In this document: positions 23,288 to 35,769 of the stretch, piece after piece
Layout of the letters: the number at the start of each line of letters is the position of its first letter
Position numbering within the stretch: position 1 is the first letter of the stretch
NCBI GenBank assembly: GCA_004794655.1
Contig: SMMW01000003.1
Location: forward strand, 2,728,001-2,792,000
DNA length: 64,000 bases
Source of the DNA: Marisa cornuarietis
Taxonomy: Eukaryota > Mollusca > Gastropoda > Architaenioglossa > Ampullariidae
Direction: 5' to 3'
The notes under the pieces: generated by a model
Databases searched by the model: none
Told to the model about the DNA's origin: nothing
Seen by the model: the letters and a program-made list of their open reading frames with translations, nothing else
Program-made: the position numbers and the translations under genes

Positions 23288-23819
23288 TCAACAGGCAATA
23301 AAACCTGAAGAGTGGCACAAGACATGAGATGGCTGTTCACTGATGTGTGTATGACTACAGACATGTGTATATGAGGCACAAACATTATAAAAGTATAAAT
23401 CCAGAAGAAAAAAGTGTGGAAAATGTCAACACAGTACTGGACTTTGGTTTAACAAAGTAGAAAGAGAGCTGTCTAAGAGACTGTAACTGATGAACAGTCA
23501 CTTCATTTTCATTGAGTGTGATCCCTTTGATATCTTTATCTTCTTGTTACGTTCAAAAGTTTTTATTTGATATAGTTTATGTACTTTAGTTTATGATTTT
23601 TCAGTGTGATGCAGATTCTGTATTTTTAATTGTCAAGGGAGCTTGCTTATGTAACAGTCATTACAAAGGTCAAGGACACCTTTACTCCATTAGTACATTT
23701 GTTATTACTGATGCTATTCGTGTCAAGACCTAAATGAGATTGTGCCCAAAATGATCCACACATCTGCGCCTTGCAATTGTACCATGTGACACCAAGTACT
23801 TGTTCGTGTCTGCCTGTTA

Positions 23820-24165
23820 GCATGCCTCACTGTTCTGTATATAGAAATAACATGCCTCACTGTTCTGTATATAGAAATAACATGGCTCACTGTTCTGTAT
23901 ATAGAAACATGCCTCACTGTTCTGTATATAGAAATAACATGCCTCACTGTTCTGTATATAGAAATAACATGCCTCACTGTTCTGTATATAGAAACATGCC
24001 TCACTGTTCTGTATATAGAAATAACATGCCTCACTGTTCTGTATATAGAAATAACATGCCTCACTGTTTTGTATATAGAAATATGCCTCACTGTTTTGTA
24101 TATAGAATATGCCTCACTGTTTTGTATATAGAAATATGCCTCACTGTTCTGTATATAGAAATAAA
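23820..24165. repeat. 27/30-bp minisatellite, left copy
   Basis: About 12 units of catgcctcactgttctgtat then atagaaataa, alternating 30-bp and 27-bp versions. Units are multiples of 3, so spurious ORFs run through. Mirrored by a longer array at 28.98-29.46 kb. Confidence 0.95.
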
Positions 24166-24569
24166 AGAAAATGAATGGACCATGTGTGTTAGTCTACAGA
24201 AGAGTGAGAAGTTTGCCTGAACAAAAAGTGTGTAAACAATAAACTCAAAAGATTCAGAATATAGCAGGATATATGAACTCTCTAAAATGTTATAAAAAGC
24301 ACTTTTGCTAACTCCTGTTGTGACAGGTAATAAAGATCCATGTATATCGAACAAAAATTTGTTGCTTTTAAAACCGCGTACACACAAGTTGAAAAGACCA
24401 TATAAACTTAAGGAATCTTTCTAGGATTGTTGAAAACTAGGATTTATATTTTTCAGCATAGGCGCAACAGTATTTCGCGTTCTTAGCACCGAAAGTATTA
24501 CAAATGTTCCATACGATCCTCAAGGTAAAAGGGATGACGGTAAACAATATTTTCTTCACATTCAAAGAT

Positions 24570-25550
24570 CGCGCTAGAAAGCTTTTTATTTTACATTTAC
24601 TATAAATAAACTCGGTGTCATAATCATTACTTTTTCTTTTGTTTATTTACTTTTCGCTCTTCTTTCCTTGACTTTCATGAAATTTACTCTTGCGTCGATG
24701 CAACAGCTTAACTGTGCGCCCTCCGCTATACTGTTCATCATACATCAATAGCATAAAACTAATATGTTACATATTATATCTTGTTTACGTGTTGTGCCTG
24801 TTCCAAGCTCACCGACGACGGACTGTCATGGACCTCATGGACCAAGGTGGCACCTCACTGTGTTTTGGTTACACAGTGGACTCCTTGGTCTCGGTAGAGT
24901 AACACTGAAGCCCATTTATATCTTAAGGGCGGAATAGCTGAATGACATTCGTTTGATTCAAACCAACAATTTCTTGTTCTTTGTCTTCTTCTCGCACTTG
25001 TCGGTCTTGTCCCTGTTGTAGGTCAAAGTTTGCAGTATTAATGAGAAAAGTGCAGTATTAGAGGAACTACGTAAATTTCTGTCTGCTTTCCCCTGTGTTG
25101 TAAAGCTTGAACAGCATTAACTCAATCGCAAATATTTCCGTGCGTGTCGTAGGCTACTGTAGGAACACATGAAATTTGCAGGTGAAGCCAATCCTGGCCA
25201 CAAAATATCTGATTTCTCGCCATCGCTATAATGAACTTGTCTATTCCGTTGGATGTGCATGAGCTGGAAAAACAACATGTAAGCAATATGTGACATATTA
25301 GTTTTACACTAATAATCTATGATGAACACTTTAGTCGAAGGCGCCAATTTTTATCGACAGAAAAGTACATTACAAGAAGAGAAGAAAGGATAAAAGAAAC
25401 AACGAAAAAGAAAAGAGAAAAACAAGAGACGAAAAACATAAATAAATGAAATGCTGCTGCTGCCTCTTCTGCTGCTGCTGCTGATGCTGCTGATGATGAT
25501 CTTGATGATAATCGATTTATTCATAGTAAATGTGACATTTAAAAAAGCTT
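24570..25550. other. centre spacer of inner inverted repeat, no gene seen
   Basis: Contains a gcgtcgatgcaacagcttaac motif echoing the dispersed repeat head (near 24,690) and a CTG/GAT-rich triplet tract near 25,450-25,515. No supported exon. Confidence 0.4.
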
Positions 25551-25554
25551 TCTA

Positions 25555-26057
25555 GTGCCTACAGTGACAACAGAGAACGCTGTATGACAGGTTGCGCCAC
25601 AGCCCAGGGGCAGGTAAGCAGGTGAAGTATGTAAATCGGGGTACATTAGTGTCTCTATGATCAGCGCTGTCAGGCCACACATTTTCTTTTGCTGACATTA
25701 GCCTCCCATGATCCCCGACAACACCTCTGCGTGGTTTGTCGTCAGACCTTTGTAGTTGAAATGAGTCCATAATGGTCCTCGGCAACACCACCTCGGAGGT
25801 CTGCCTCCTAAGTCAGGGGCCGGAGGGTTTGGACAAGACTCATTATGTCTACTTGTGTAAAATTAATCACCTTGATGCTGGCTTTTGCCTCAGGTAATTT
25901 CCCTACAGACAGTGAGGTTGACTTCTCGCTGTTTTTGACATTTTCTTTTTAAGTTTTTAACAAGGCGATTATATCAGATCGAAATGTCGATTAGAACACA
26001 TCAAACACATGTTGCTAGTCAAGTTAATGAAAACTTGAGTGACATTAACATACTTAA

Positions 26058-26119
<62 letters not shown>

Positions 26120-26260
26120 ATAATTTAGCTGTCTTTTATATTTCTTCTCTCTCATTCCTTAATTGTAAGTTAATTATTTCATTGTCCCTTGTCACAGATC
26201 TAGGTGAGGTCGAAGGTCTCATCCCACGTGGAAGAACGAAAGAGCTTGAATGACGTCAGT
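25555..26260 (+). repeat. duplicated block, copy 1
   Basis: Shared, in the same orientation, with about 35,770-36,480 and 38,690-39,115: the segment around gacctttgtagttgaaatga, ggtcctcggcaacaccacct and cttgatgctggcttttgcct. Each copy leads into an AC microsatellite. No coding function recognised. Confidence 0.8.
26067..26114. repeat. (AC)n microsatellite
   Basis: About 24 AC units at the end of duplicated block copy 1. Confidence 0.97.
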
Positions 26261-26319
26261 TTGTCTGAATGCGTATGGATGATGTCAAAAGATCTGTGAC
26301 GTGTGTAGTGAATCTTGGG

Positions 26320-26600
26320 AAACAATGGAGAGGAGACTGAAGGAGAATCGTTAGAGGAGTAAAATAAGAGTAGACTAGAGATAGAGAAACGTTTAAGAGA
26401 AAGAGCTGTTGAAGAAGAAGAATCGTTTGAGAAGGAGAATCGTCAGAGGAGTAAAATAAGAGGAGACTAGAGATAATCTTGAGAAAATAACGGAGACGGA
26501 AGAAAAATGGTTCGAGAGAAAGAAACGTTGGAGAGAAGAATCGTTTGAGGAGAATCGTTGGAGGAAAAAGGAATGAGAAAGGAAAGAGTGTGAATAGTTG
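26320..26600. repeat. purine-rich degenerate tandem repeat
   Basis: Repeated agaatcgtt-agaggag-type units, with gaggagtaaaataagag occurring twice about 90 bp apart. No gene. Confidence 0.6.
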
Positions 26601-26925
26601 TTAGAACGAAGTTAGGAATTCCTTTTTATATCTGTTTTATATTTGGTTTTTATTTGTTTTTTTATATTTATTTTCTTTTTCTAGTAAACGTAGGCAGAAT
26701 AGCACAGGCAAGTCTTTTTATTCTTTTGTGCGTTAAGAACACGTGTTTGTCTGACCCGTGCGTGTGATTGAAAGAGAGAGTGAGAGAGTCGAACGTCACG
26801 TGGTTGTGACATCATTCTAGCTCTGATTAACCCACACACACACACACACATGCGCGCGCAATAACACACAATCACACGTGTATATAAAATAGAGTACTAG
26901 GTTATGTATGGTTTTACCATTTCCT

Positions 26926-26990
26926 CTCTCTCTCTCACTTTCTCTCTCTCTCTCTCTCTCTCTCTCACTTTCTCTCTCTCTCTCTCACTC
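26926..26990. repeat. (CT)n microsatellite
   Basis: CT-rich run with interrupted cactt units. Confidence 0.9.
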
Positions 26991-27039
26991 GGTCTTGCAT
27001 GCGTGCGTGTTTATAATTTGCTTATTATTTATATTCACT

Positions 27040-27260
27040 GTTCGCAAGAAATTTCGGAGATAACTCATGCGTGTGAAAGACGGCACTTTGTCTATTCTTT
27101 TACTCTGTCTTATAAGCCATCTTCACATTTTCTGTTCTCGGTGATAAACATTGTATGTTGCTATTTCCCACAACTATTATCACTATTAAATGCTGGTAGC
27201 TACTGAACGATATCGTGTGATCCTGATCGAGGAGGCTACTTCAACATGAAACCACCAAAA
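27040..27260 (+). repeat. duplicated block, second part
   Basis: Matches about 39,330-39,555 in the same orientation, through aaacattgtatgttg, ttatcactattaaatgc and gctactgaacgatatcg. Part of the same duplicated region as the 25.56 kb block, with different microsatellite spacers. Confidence 0.75.
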
Positions 27261-27739
27261 GTCATTATAGTCTGTAGCTCAATGATTAAAAACATCTCTT
27301 TCCTTAAAAAAGGTAGCAACTGTCTCACTAAGAACGACAAAATCTTAATTTAATTCAGTTCTAAGGTCAAATAATCTAATAATAATAATAACAGCTTCTC
27401 CTACGTTTGAGCTAATTACTACAGCCTGTGAGCTTTGGGAGTCTATACGACCATATTGGGGCCTAAGGTTATGTTTGGGCACAGGAGGAACGGGCCCCAG
27501 TCTGCATTCTCTGTTTAATAACATAGACTTAATTGCAGACCTTTGTTTGGTACCACATTTGTACTCAACCAATATTCTGTTCTGCTTGAATTTGTCAGAA
27601 AAATGAGTAATGCCTGCTAATATTTTTATTCTGACAATGACAATGACAGTTCTTTATTAACAAGAAAGTGCTTTTTTCATTCAGCCCTCACCATTTTCGG
27701 GGAAAGAATAAACTAATTAAAGTAATATAATAATAATGG

Positions 27740-28243
27740 GTGGTAAACATGAGGTAAGATGTCAAATGAGAGTGGAAGGTAAATATTTACAAGGTGATTG
27801 TTGAGAGAAGAAAAAGAACAAACAAAAAACAATAAAAAGCAGATATTTTGGTAGATGGCGTCGAAAGCAGTTGAGGGAGTTGAGCTGCTTGAGATGGAGA
27901 GGGAGGCTGTTTCTCAGCACGCTCCCTGAATATTTCAGACTAGATTTAAAAAGGTTTATTCTAGGGACTTGATTATTTAGTTTTGGGGAATCCGAGTATA
28001 ATTTGAAGAAAACAGCAAAGAGAGTCTGGGGGGGAGTTTACCGGTCAGTATTCTGTACATGAACATACATTTATTGAGCTTAAGTCTGTTCGTGAGGGGA
28101 AGGACGCCCAGAAAGGTGAAGTCACTCGGCTGTATTGTCGGTTTTAGTAGAACTGCCCAGACACTACTATCTAACAATGCAGACTGATGGCCTTTTGGAC
28201 ATCTGAACAATAATAGACTAATCAATAATCTGTAAATCGACAT
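27740..28243 (-). mobile_element. LINE reverse-transcriptase C-terminal fragment
   Basis: The reverse frame reads FTFLGVLPLTNRLKLNKCMF, MYRILTGKLPPRLSLLF and, after a stop, PRINLFKSSLKYSGSVLRN then SLPLHLKQLNSLNCF. These are the post-RT region and the conserved tail of RTE/Jockey/CR1-type LINEs. It is a 5'-truncated dead copy of a family distinct from the 7.8 kb element. Confidence 0.65.
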
Positions 28244-28974
28244 TTTGTAGAATTAAGAAGTAATGAAAGATAATGTTGATGCCAACGAAGCATCACAGGG
28301 TCCGTCGTCTGCTACGTGTTTCCCGTCAGAACATTTTCATCTGCACGCGTTTCGCAGATTCACTGAAGAAGAAACTCGATGTTTACAACTAATTAGGAAA
28401 TGTTTGTAAATATTTCACACATCACTTCACACTTTATTGATACACTACATTACATTATTGACGTTGATCTCTGAATGTTAAGAAAACATTGTTTACTCTG
28501 TCATCCCTTTTGCCTTGAAGATCGTATTGAAATATCTAAATGTTTGTCATACTTTCGGTTGCCAAGGACGTGAATTAAAGTTGCGCCTACGATGAAAAAT
28601 ATCCTTTATAAAGCCTATAGTGTCCAGTAAGGCCTTAACATTTACCTAAAAGCAACTTCCAATCTTTCCATAAATACAATCCTAGTTTTTCAACGGTAAT
28701 TCTATCAAGATTCTTTAAGTTTATATTGTCTTTTCTTTTTAAATTGTATTTACAAGGTTATGAAAGCATTAATTTTTGTTTTTTCTATTTACATCTTTAT
28801 TACCTGTGACAATAGAAGTTCGCAGAAGTGTTTTATATCACATATTTTAGAGGGTTTATATATCCTGCTATTTTCTGAATCTTTTCAGTTTACTCACTTT
28901 TTCACACACATTTGGGCAAACTTCTTACACTCTCTTTTTCTATAGACTAACGCATATGGTCCTTTCATATTTTT

Positions 28975-29457
28975 ATTTCTATATACAAAACAGTGAGGCA
29001 TGTTATTTTTAATATACAAAATAGTGAGGCATGTTGTTATTTCTATATACAAAACAGTGAGGCATGTTGTTATTTCTATATACAAAATAGTGAGGCATGT
29101 TGTTATTTCTATATACAAAACAGTGAGGCATGTTGTTATTTCTATTTACAAATCAGTGAGGCATGTTATTATTTCTATATACAAAACAGTGAGGCATGTT
29201 ATTTCTATATACAAATCAGTGAGGCATGTTATTATTTCTATATACAAATCAGTGAGGCATGTTATTATTTCTATATACAAAACAGTGAGGCATGTTATTA
29301 TTTCTATATACAAAACAGTGAGGCATGTTATTTCTATATACAAATCAGTGAGGCATGTTATTATTTCTATATACAAAACAGTGAGGCATGTTATTATTTC
29401 TATATACAAAACAGTGAGGCATGTTATTTCTATATACAAAACAGTGAGGCATGTTAA
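28975..29457. repeat. 27/30-bp minisatellite, right copy
   Basis: About 16 units, the inverse of the array at 23.82 kb, with 27-, 30- and 33-bp unit lengths. It has a different unit number and order from its partner. Confidence 0.95.
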
Positions 29458-29989
29458 CAGACAGACATGAACAAGTACTTGGTGTCACGTGGTACAATTG
29501 CAAGGCGCAGATGTGTGGGTCATGTAGGGCACAATCTCATTTAGGTCTTGTGTGGCCACAAAAGTGATATGACATTCTGACAGACACGAATAGCATCAGT
29601 AATAACAACAAATGTACTAATGGAGTACAGGTGTCCTTGACATTTGTAATGACTGTTACATAAGCAAGCTCCCTTAACAATTAAAAATACAGAATCTGTA
29701 TCACACTGAAAAAAATCTTATATAAACTAAAGTACATAAACCATGTTCAATAAAAATTTGTGAAAGTAACAAGATAAAGATATCAAAGGGATCACACTAA
29801 ATTGATGAAAGTGAAGTGACTGTTCATCAGTTACAGTCTCTTAGACAGCTCTCTTTCTACTTTGTTAAACCAAAGTCCAGTACTGTGTTGACATTTTCCA
29901 CACTTTTTTCTTCTGGATTTATACTTTTATAATGTTTGTGCCTCATATACATATGCCTGTAGTCATACATACATCAGTGAACAGCCATC

Positions 29990-32900
29990 TCATGTCTTGT
30001 GCCACTCTTCAGGTTTTATTGCCTTGCTGATGCCCAGGGCAACATCCTGTAAAAGTCAAAGAATTAATAAGAATCTGCTTAAGTTGCTGGCCTGTCTAAA
30101 GACAAATATTCAATACACCACCCTGACAATAATGTGTGTCAGGAGATTACCCTTCTCCCCTCAAGGGATATTACAATATAGAAAAACAGAAATATAGCAT
30201 GGGATAACTTTCAAGGAAAAATTCGTAGATATATTTCTGATAGAGTGAGTAGACACACACACATGGACACGCACGCACGCACACAGACACAGTGTAGAAC
30301 CCATGGGGTGTACATATATTAGGGAAAATAAAACAAAACCTATTTTTCCTAATCATATCTCTCTACACATATGTGTACGTATGTACATGTGTACTCCAGT
30401 AAGAAATTTACGGAAAATATCTGATTAGGTTCATTTGATTGCTTTGTGGTATAGTAATGGTAGAGAATCCCTAAGCTTAGATGCAGTAAAAGGAAGTTAA
30501 ACTAAGTGGTCCATCGTATCAAAGGCATGCCTCTTTTCGCAGCCCTTACCTCCCCTGATAAACTGTTCAGCAGTTACTGTATGGGCAAGGGGAGATTATT
30601 TCAAGTCTCGAGATGTGACCCTCTGCTCCAAAGCAATGCACTAGTCACTATGGACCCTCAGGTAGGCAGGACTCACTAAGAACTAACTAACCCTCCATGC
30701 CGCCTAACACAACTAGTACTGTATTATTTGTTGTGACACGATTTCTAACAAAAGAATGTCATGCATGGGCAGTGTCAGTCATGCACAGCGTTAGACAGTT
30801 ATAGTTGCAACCCTTACCAGCATGTTCAAGTTGATTGTCACTTGCTGGAGGAGATGCCGCTCTTCAGGTACCCTGGATGTTGCTGGCGCCAACGTTGGTG
30901 GGGGTTCTCTCCTGATGGCTTCAGCAAATGCCGACATCCAGGATTTGCATTTGTAAAACTGCAGTTGATTCACGTCTGTCACACAAATAAAATAACCGTC
31001 AATGACCTTAACAAAAATAAAACTCATGTACTATTGACTCAGGACACGTGACCGGAAAGGCTTACCATTGTCTTTATCATACATCAGTTTGATAGTCTAC
31101 TCAGTTTGCTTGTTTTTTTCGGGTGAGTTAATTTTGTATGTTTAACTATACACAAAAAATTAAAATGGTTCATGGCAGTGACCAATGCGTCTCATTATTT
31201 AATCAAACCAAAAGATAACTTACATGGAAGGACGACTTGAGAAAAGGCAGCAGTGTCTTGATGAACATAATTTACTGAACAAGCGGCCAACACGCTGTAG
31301 TTGAATTCCAGACACTGCACGTCCAGCATACATAAATCCAGGAGCTGAAATAGGCGTAAAAACTCGTCAGGTACACGCTCGATCGTACTGGGTAAGATTC
31401 ATATTTACTCCGGGAAAGTTTATTCGGTTATTTACGATTTACATCTCGTGTCGCTTGGAATTTTGTATTTTGCAGCCTTCGTCATTATCGTCAGAGTTGC
31501 TGCCCTTCCCTAGTTTCCTTCTCTCTACTGCACTCGCAGCTCTCGCGAGGTTTGCAGCAATTAAGTCTGATTCACACTAGTCATTGATGTTGAAAGTAAG
31601 GGTCTATCCGCGGTTCCAAACCTCTACTGCTTGGTAAAAAGTGAAGAAAAGCATGTAACGCGCGTAGTTGCCATGGTAACGCTTAAGCTGCGCCAAGATG
31701 GCGCTGAAAGCCTACACGCACCTGCAAGCTGTTGGGTGGTGGACATGCACGTGCTGCCTTCTGCTAGATGACTGCATGTAACAAGGTGACTGCATGTAAC
31801 AAGGCCTATATCTTACCCAGACTACGTGTATTGACTGCATGTAGAAGGACCTGATAAACGGGAGTAGCTGTGAGAAGGACACTTACCCGGCAGGCTGATA
31901 TAAAAACTGTTTGTGAATAAATAGGGGTGGTCAAGTCGTCTCCTGTTATATTCTCGAAAGTCTTTCCTGACTGCGAGAGTGACATTAGCTGGAGTTGAAA
32001 GGTGAGCCATGTCGCAACTGTTGCTGGTGTCACCTTCCAGTCGAGTGTCTGAACATAGAAACCCATGTGGTGTTATCTACTAGATGGACAAAGTAACTAT
32101 CGACAGTTCAGTAAACAAAGCTGGCTGCCATAATTATAAATATAATAAACTAACTCAATGTTTCTTACCCTCAGTATCATCTTTTCCTCGTGTGTTATTT
32201 CCTTTTCCTTAAAAAATCCATCGCTCAATTGCGAATAAGCGGTGGCATAAGGGGCCGTCTTTTCCTATTCCGAGATCAACATCAGAATAAAAAATATAGA
32301 ATTAGCCACATGAAGCCAACATGCTTTTGTGTAATGTTGAACGAACCTACGAACAAACAAACAGAAGACGTGTACGTACCTCAACTTTGGCAGCAAGAAA
32401 GATGGCGGAGGTTCCTACTAGCTGCAACTTTTTCCGGGCAATGTTCATTGAATTCAGCAGACATCTATCAAATAGGTCTTGGGCCAGGTAGTATGTTTCT
32501 TTAAAAAAACCTGCAGCTTGACACACCTGTTAAAAAAAGCGGCATATGCTAACAACACTTCTTGCTACAAAGAGCGTTTACGAATGTTGCAACAACAACA
32601 ACAATAATAATAATTATAATATCAAATAAAACAACGCTTGAAAATTCATACATTTATAATTACAAACACTAAAGCGCAAATAATATGCAACTTTTTGTAA
32701 AAATGGGGAAAAGAAATGTATTCAGTTTGGATATTTTTATATAGAACGCCCGACCCCTTAAATAGAAGGCCGGCGTTTAAATGCAGAAGATGCTTAAAAG
32801 ACCTCCGTTACATATTAATTATATAAGTAAATATAACTAAATAAATGTAAATAAACACAACAGAATGAATACCTCCATTATCCATTCCAGCACCATCGCA

Positions 32901-33400
32901 CGGTCTCTTGGTGCTATTCCCGGGTGGTTCTGTAGCAGGGCCGGACTGTGTTGATATGTCGCCTCTTTGAGACTCAGCACAGTCCAGATGCTCAGGATGT
33001 CAGCCCAGTTGAGGCTCGCACCGGGCACCACGCGCCGCACCTGCACCAGCAGCAGTTTGTCTTGGTAAACTACTAGTCATCAGCAATTCGTAATTTCTTT
33101 TTTTAAGACCAAAAGAATTCATGAATTGGGATTTGGTATGAGCTTATGTCACAGTGGCAACTCTCCTCACACACACGAGCATCCACACACACGCACACAG
33201 TGACGCAGGCACAACATGAACGCACACACATTAACTGGTCATCCACTCACCACTTGGGACGAGCCCTCATTACTGGCGTTCGGTGGAAGAAGAGCTTGAG
33301 GTCTGGAGCTAGTGGCAGGACAAGTCCTGGTGTCTGGGTTAGACGAGCAGGTTCTGGCACGTTTGGCGGCGGGTTCTCCTTTATCCTGAGGGGTGGCCAT
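29990..33400 (-). CDS. CCNE: cyclin E-like protein, copy B (eight exons, intact)
   Basis: Regulatory subunit predicted to bind a CDK2-type kinase for the G1/S transition. Exons, 5' to 3': 33400-33251, 33040-32873, 32526-32380, 32264-32169, 32048-31887, 31344-31224, 30975-30818 and 30046-29990; 1059 bp, 352 aa, all phases consistent with GT-AG sites. A basic NLS-like AAKRAR lies at 11-16. The cyclin N box runs from about 60: DRAMVLEWIME at 96-106, then TYYLAQDLFD at 117-126 and KLQLVGTSAIFLAAKVE. The second box has LDWKVTPATVATWLTFQLQ and LLDLCMLDVQCLEFNYSVLA, the latter matching cyclin E better than A, B or D. The last exon is the least sure; an upstream acceptor would end the protein early. 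It is the only undisrupted copy of five. Shorter than typical cyclin E (about 400 aa). Confidence 0.88.
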
Positions 33401-34199
33401 TGCGATCTAAAATAAAACCAAAAACAATATTTAAAAAATATATAAAACAACAGCATCAGCAACAAAAAAGGAAGAAGCCAAAAATCAACGAACCAATGAA
33501 GCAACAAAACATCTAACGAACGGACACAAAAGGCTTGTTCTCATCCACCCGCTACATCCCGAACATTTCTTATTGAGAAGACCCGGAAACTATGCCTGAC
33601 TGCAATGCTTACTGGTGGTAACCACCACCCAAGACACAAGAACAATTTACTCCAAACTGCAGTAAGGTGACGATAGTCTTTTAAGCTATAGCCTTAACAC
33701 CTGGTTATAAACAGGTTTTCTTTTTGTTCTTAGTGCGTTTCGCGCGGCATCGAGTAAAAATTCATACAAACTCCTTTCCCTTCTTCCCTCAGGTACAAAG
33801 AAAAAAAAACAAGATAGAAAGAACGAGGAAAAAAAGAAAGAAGGAAGGAAGAGAGAAAAAAACGTGTGTAAGGCCGAGGGCAAAAAGAACAAAAGCAAAT
33901 TCATACCAAAAGCAACAAATATCTCTCCCTCCCCACCAAAAAATTACCTCTCAAAAAATCAGAAAGAAGAGATAAAGCAATGGAATGAAGAAAAAGTGTC
34001 AAAGAAGAAAATAACGAAAGTAAGAAACAAAATTAAAGAATGCAATAATAAAAAGGACTAAGAGAAGGCTACATTGAGAAATAAATTAACCAAACAATTA
34101 GACAAACTAAAAGAACATAAAGAAAGAACGAAATAAAGCAATAAGTGTAAAAGACTAAAAGCAACAATAAGAAGAAAAAGTAGAAAGATAGGAAAAGGA

Positions 34200-35266
34200 G
34201 GAAGCGACACCTACTATGTCTGTGTTCAGGTCTGCCGTTTCCTTTGTAGTCAGAAAATGAAGACTTTCACGAGGTGAACTACGAGAGAAACTGAGAAAGT
34301 TCCCGAGATAAGGAAAAGCAACAAGTATGTGTTCCCGCTGACTTGAGATGTCTCCCGTGCCACCCGTATATGCAGTGAATATATGTCTGGCAGGATGAGC
34401 AGTCCCGGGTAGATGGGTGGGCAGAAAGCGTTCTCAACTCCTCGTTAACGTCCCCGGGTATGATTGGCTGGTTGACTACTGCCGTCCGTGTCTACTGACC
34501 CTCCCACACTGTCCATCTTCCATGTACCCCCCACCCTCAGCTTCGGTACCTTAGTAACCGTGCTCGCACGGGTAGACAATTAGAAGGTGTTTATGTCCCC
34601 CACCCATGTCCCAACATTCAACACCTCATCTGCCTCGCTTGTTTGTACGGAGCTGTCTAAGGTGGACCGCTGGTGAGAACTGTGGTACACTCCACTCAGT
34701 CTACTTCCCCCCGGAAACAGAAACACTAGTTCTTTCATTAAACAAATATGATGTTGTCCCTCCCGCTGTCAAGTCGTGGTTCCGCTTTAATGAACGGTTA
34801 AGGTAATAGAGGGAACTGATAAATAAATAAATAATCTGTAATTTATATTTACATCAGTATATCAATCAACATTAACATCAATATATAACATTATATATAT
34901 ATAAATATAGAGAGAGAGTCTCTTTCTGCATTGACACTGTACATAATGTAGATCATATTGCAAAGAGAAATAAAGAACAGTGAAGTTTATTCAGACTTAC
35001 AACACAGAGAAAACGGTTGGGCTGACATTTTACACATTCACATAACAGCAGTAACATGTTGGTGATGTTACCTAGAATGTCGTATTGGTTGGGTGAGGGC
35101 GAGACAGGAGAAGGTTTGTAAATGTAAACAAGCATGCTGACCACCCAGTTTTGCACAATAACAAATCTTTATGCCCTGAACAACTATCGTTCTTCAACAA
35201 ACTATTTTTTGGAAGTAGTGGAAATATAAGTTATATGTGCAGTATATTTAATAGATGTTTTCCATA

Positions 35267-35301
<35 letters not shown>

Positions 35302-35700
35302 CGCGAGCGTGTCCATCTCTTTCCTTCCACGTTCATCTATTTTTTCCTTCAGTTTCTATCCTCGAAACGTAGTCAATGAAAGTTTCTTTGTCCCTGATGT
35401 GTCTCGTGTCTTATACTGAAACGTGTTGGTGACGCCTTTCAATGGAAGTGAACCACCTCATGTACCAAGCTTAGACTAAAGTGTGACAGAATGTTATGCC
35501 ACCTCTGTAGACAGGTAGCGCCATCTGACAGGAGCAGTCGAGCAGGTGAGCTGTCGTGTCACCCGGATTACATCGACCTCGATGGTCAACTCAGCTCCTC
35601 ACACCTCGTAGCGGCAGCTGAGGTGAGAATGTCCTCGGCAACACCTACCAGTCGTTCTGCATCGTTAATCTTCTGCAGGGATTATAACACTTGAGCCTGG
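34200..35700. other. upstream region of cyclin copy B
   Basis: The part around 34,430-34,660 matches sequence upstream of copy D (46,390-46,600) and of copy A (about 17,460-17,590), so it is shared 5' flank. A short TG run lies at 35,271-35,300. A possible exon-like stretch (SCHPDYIDLDGQLSSSHLVA) ends in a donor near 35,622 but matches nothing I recognise. Confidence 0.4.
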
Positions 35701-35769
35701 ACAAGACTCACTGTCTTCTGCTCTCAACTCAATCCCCTTGACACCTGAGTCATTGATACAGCTACCCCA

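Larger units (their letters stand above)
19504..23310 (+). pseudogene. CCNE: cyclin E-like copy A, disrupted
   Basis: Pieces in order: an open segment from ATG 19504 (MATQLDYLPSCENQDK...), exon 1b 20110-20299, truncated exon 3 about 20475-20525, exon 4 20823-20909, exon 5 21030-21188, exon 6 21723-21843, exon 7 22129-22285 and 3' remnants to 23.3 kb. Exons 5 and 6 carry LDWKVTPATVVTWLTFQLQ and LLDLCMLDVQCLEFNYSVLA, clear cyclin E box sequence. A deletion fuses intron 1 to the middle of exon 3, removing exon 2 (the RAMVLEW cyclin-box start) and the YLAQD helix. Exon 7 is 157 bp against 158 in copies B and E, a 1-bp loss near 22148 that shifts the frame. A 199-bp insertion splits the terminal exon. 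Not expected to make a working cyclin. Confidence 0.85.
18850..24560 (+). repeat. inner inverted repeat, left arm
   Basis: Recurs reverse-complemented at about 28,480-34,150. Shared parts are the cyclin E-like gene with its promoter side, a 3' flank, a 27/30-bp minisatellite and a final block around 24,420-24,560. The arms differ by deletions inside the cyclin gene and by minisatellite length. Homology with the right arm fades after about 24,565. Confidence 0.85.
28480..34150 (-). repeat. inner inverted repeat, right arm
   Basis: Reverse complement of about 18,850-24,560. This arm keeps the undeleted cyclin E-like gene (copy B) and lacks the LINE/dispersed-repeat insertion found upstream of copies A and D. 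Confidence 0.85.

Noticed and set aside
23723..29470. Tyr/Ile/Arg/His-repeat ORFs on both strands
   Set aside because: Products of the 27/30-bp minisatellites, whose unit length is a multiple of 3.
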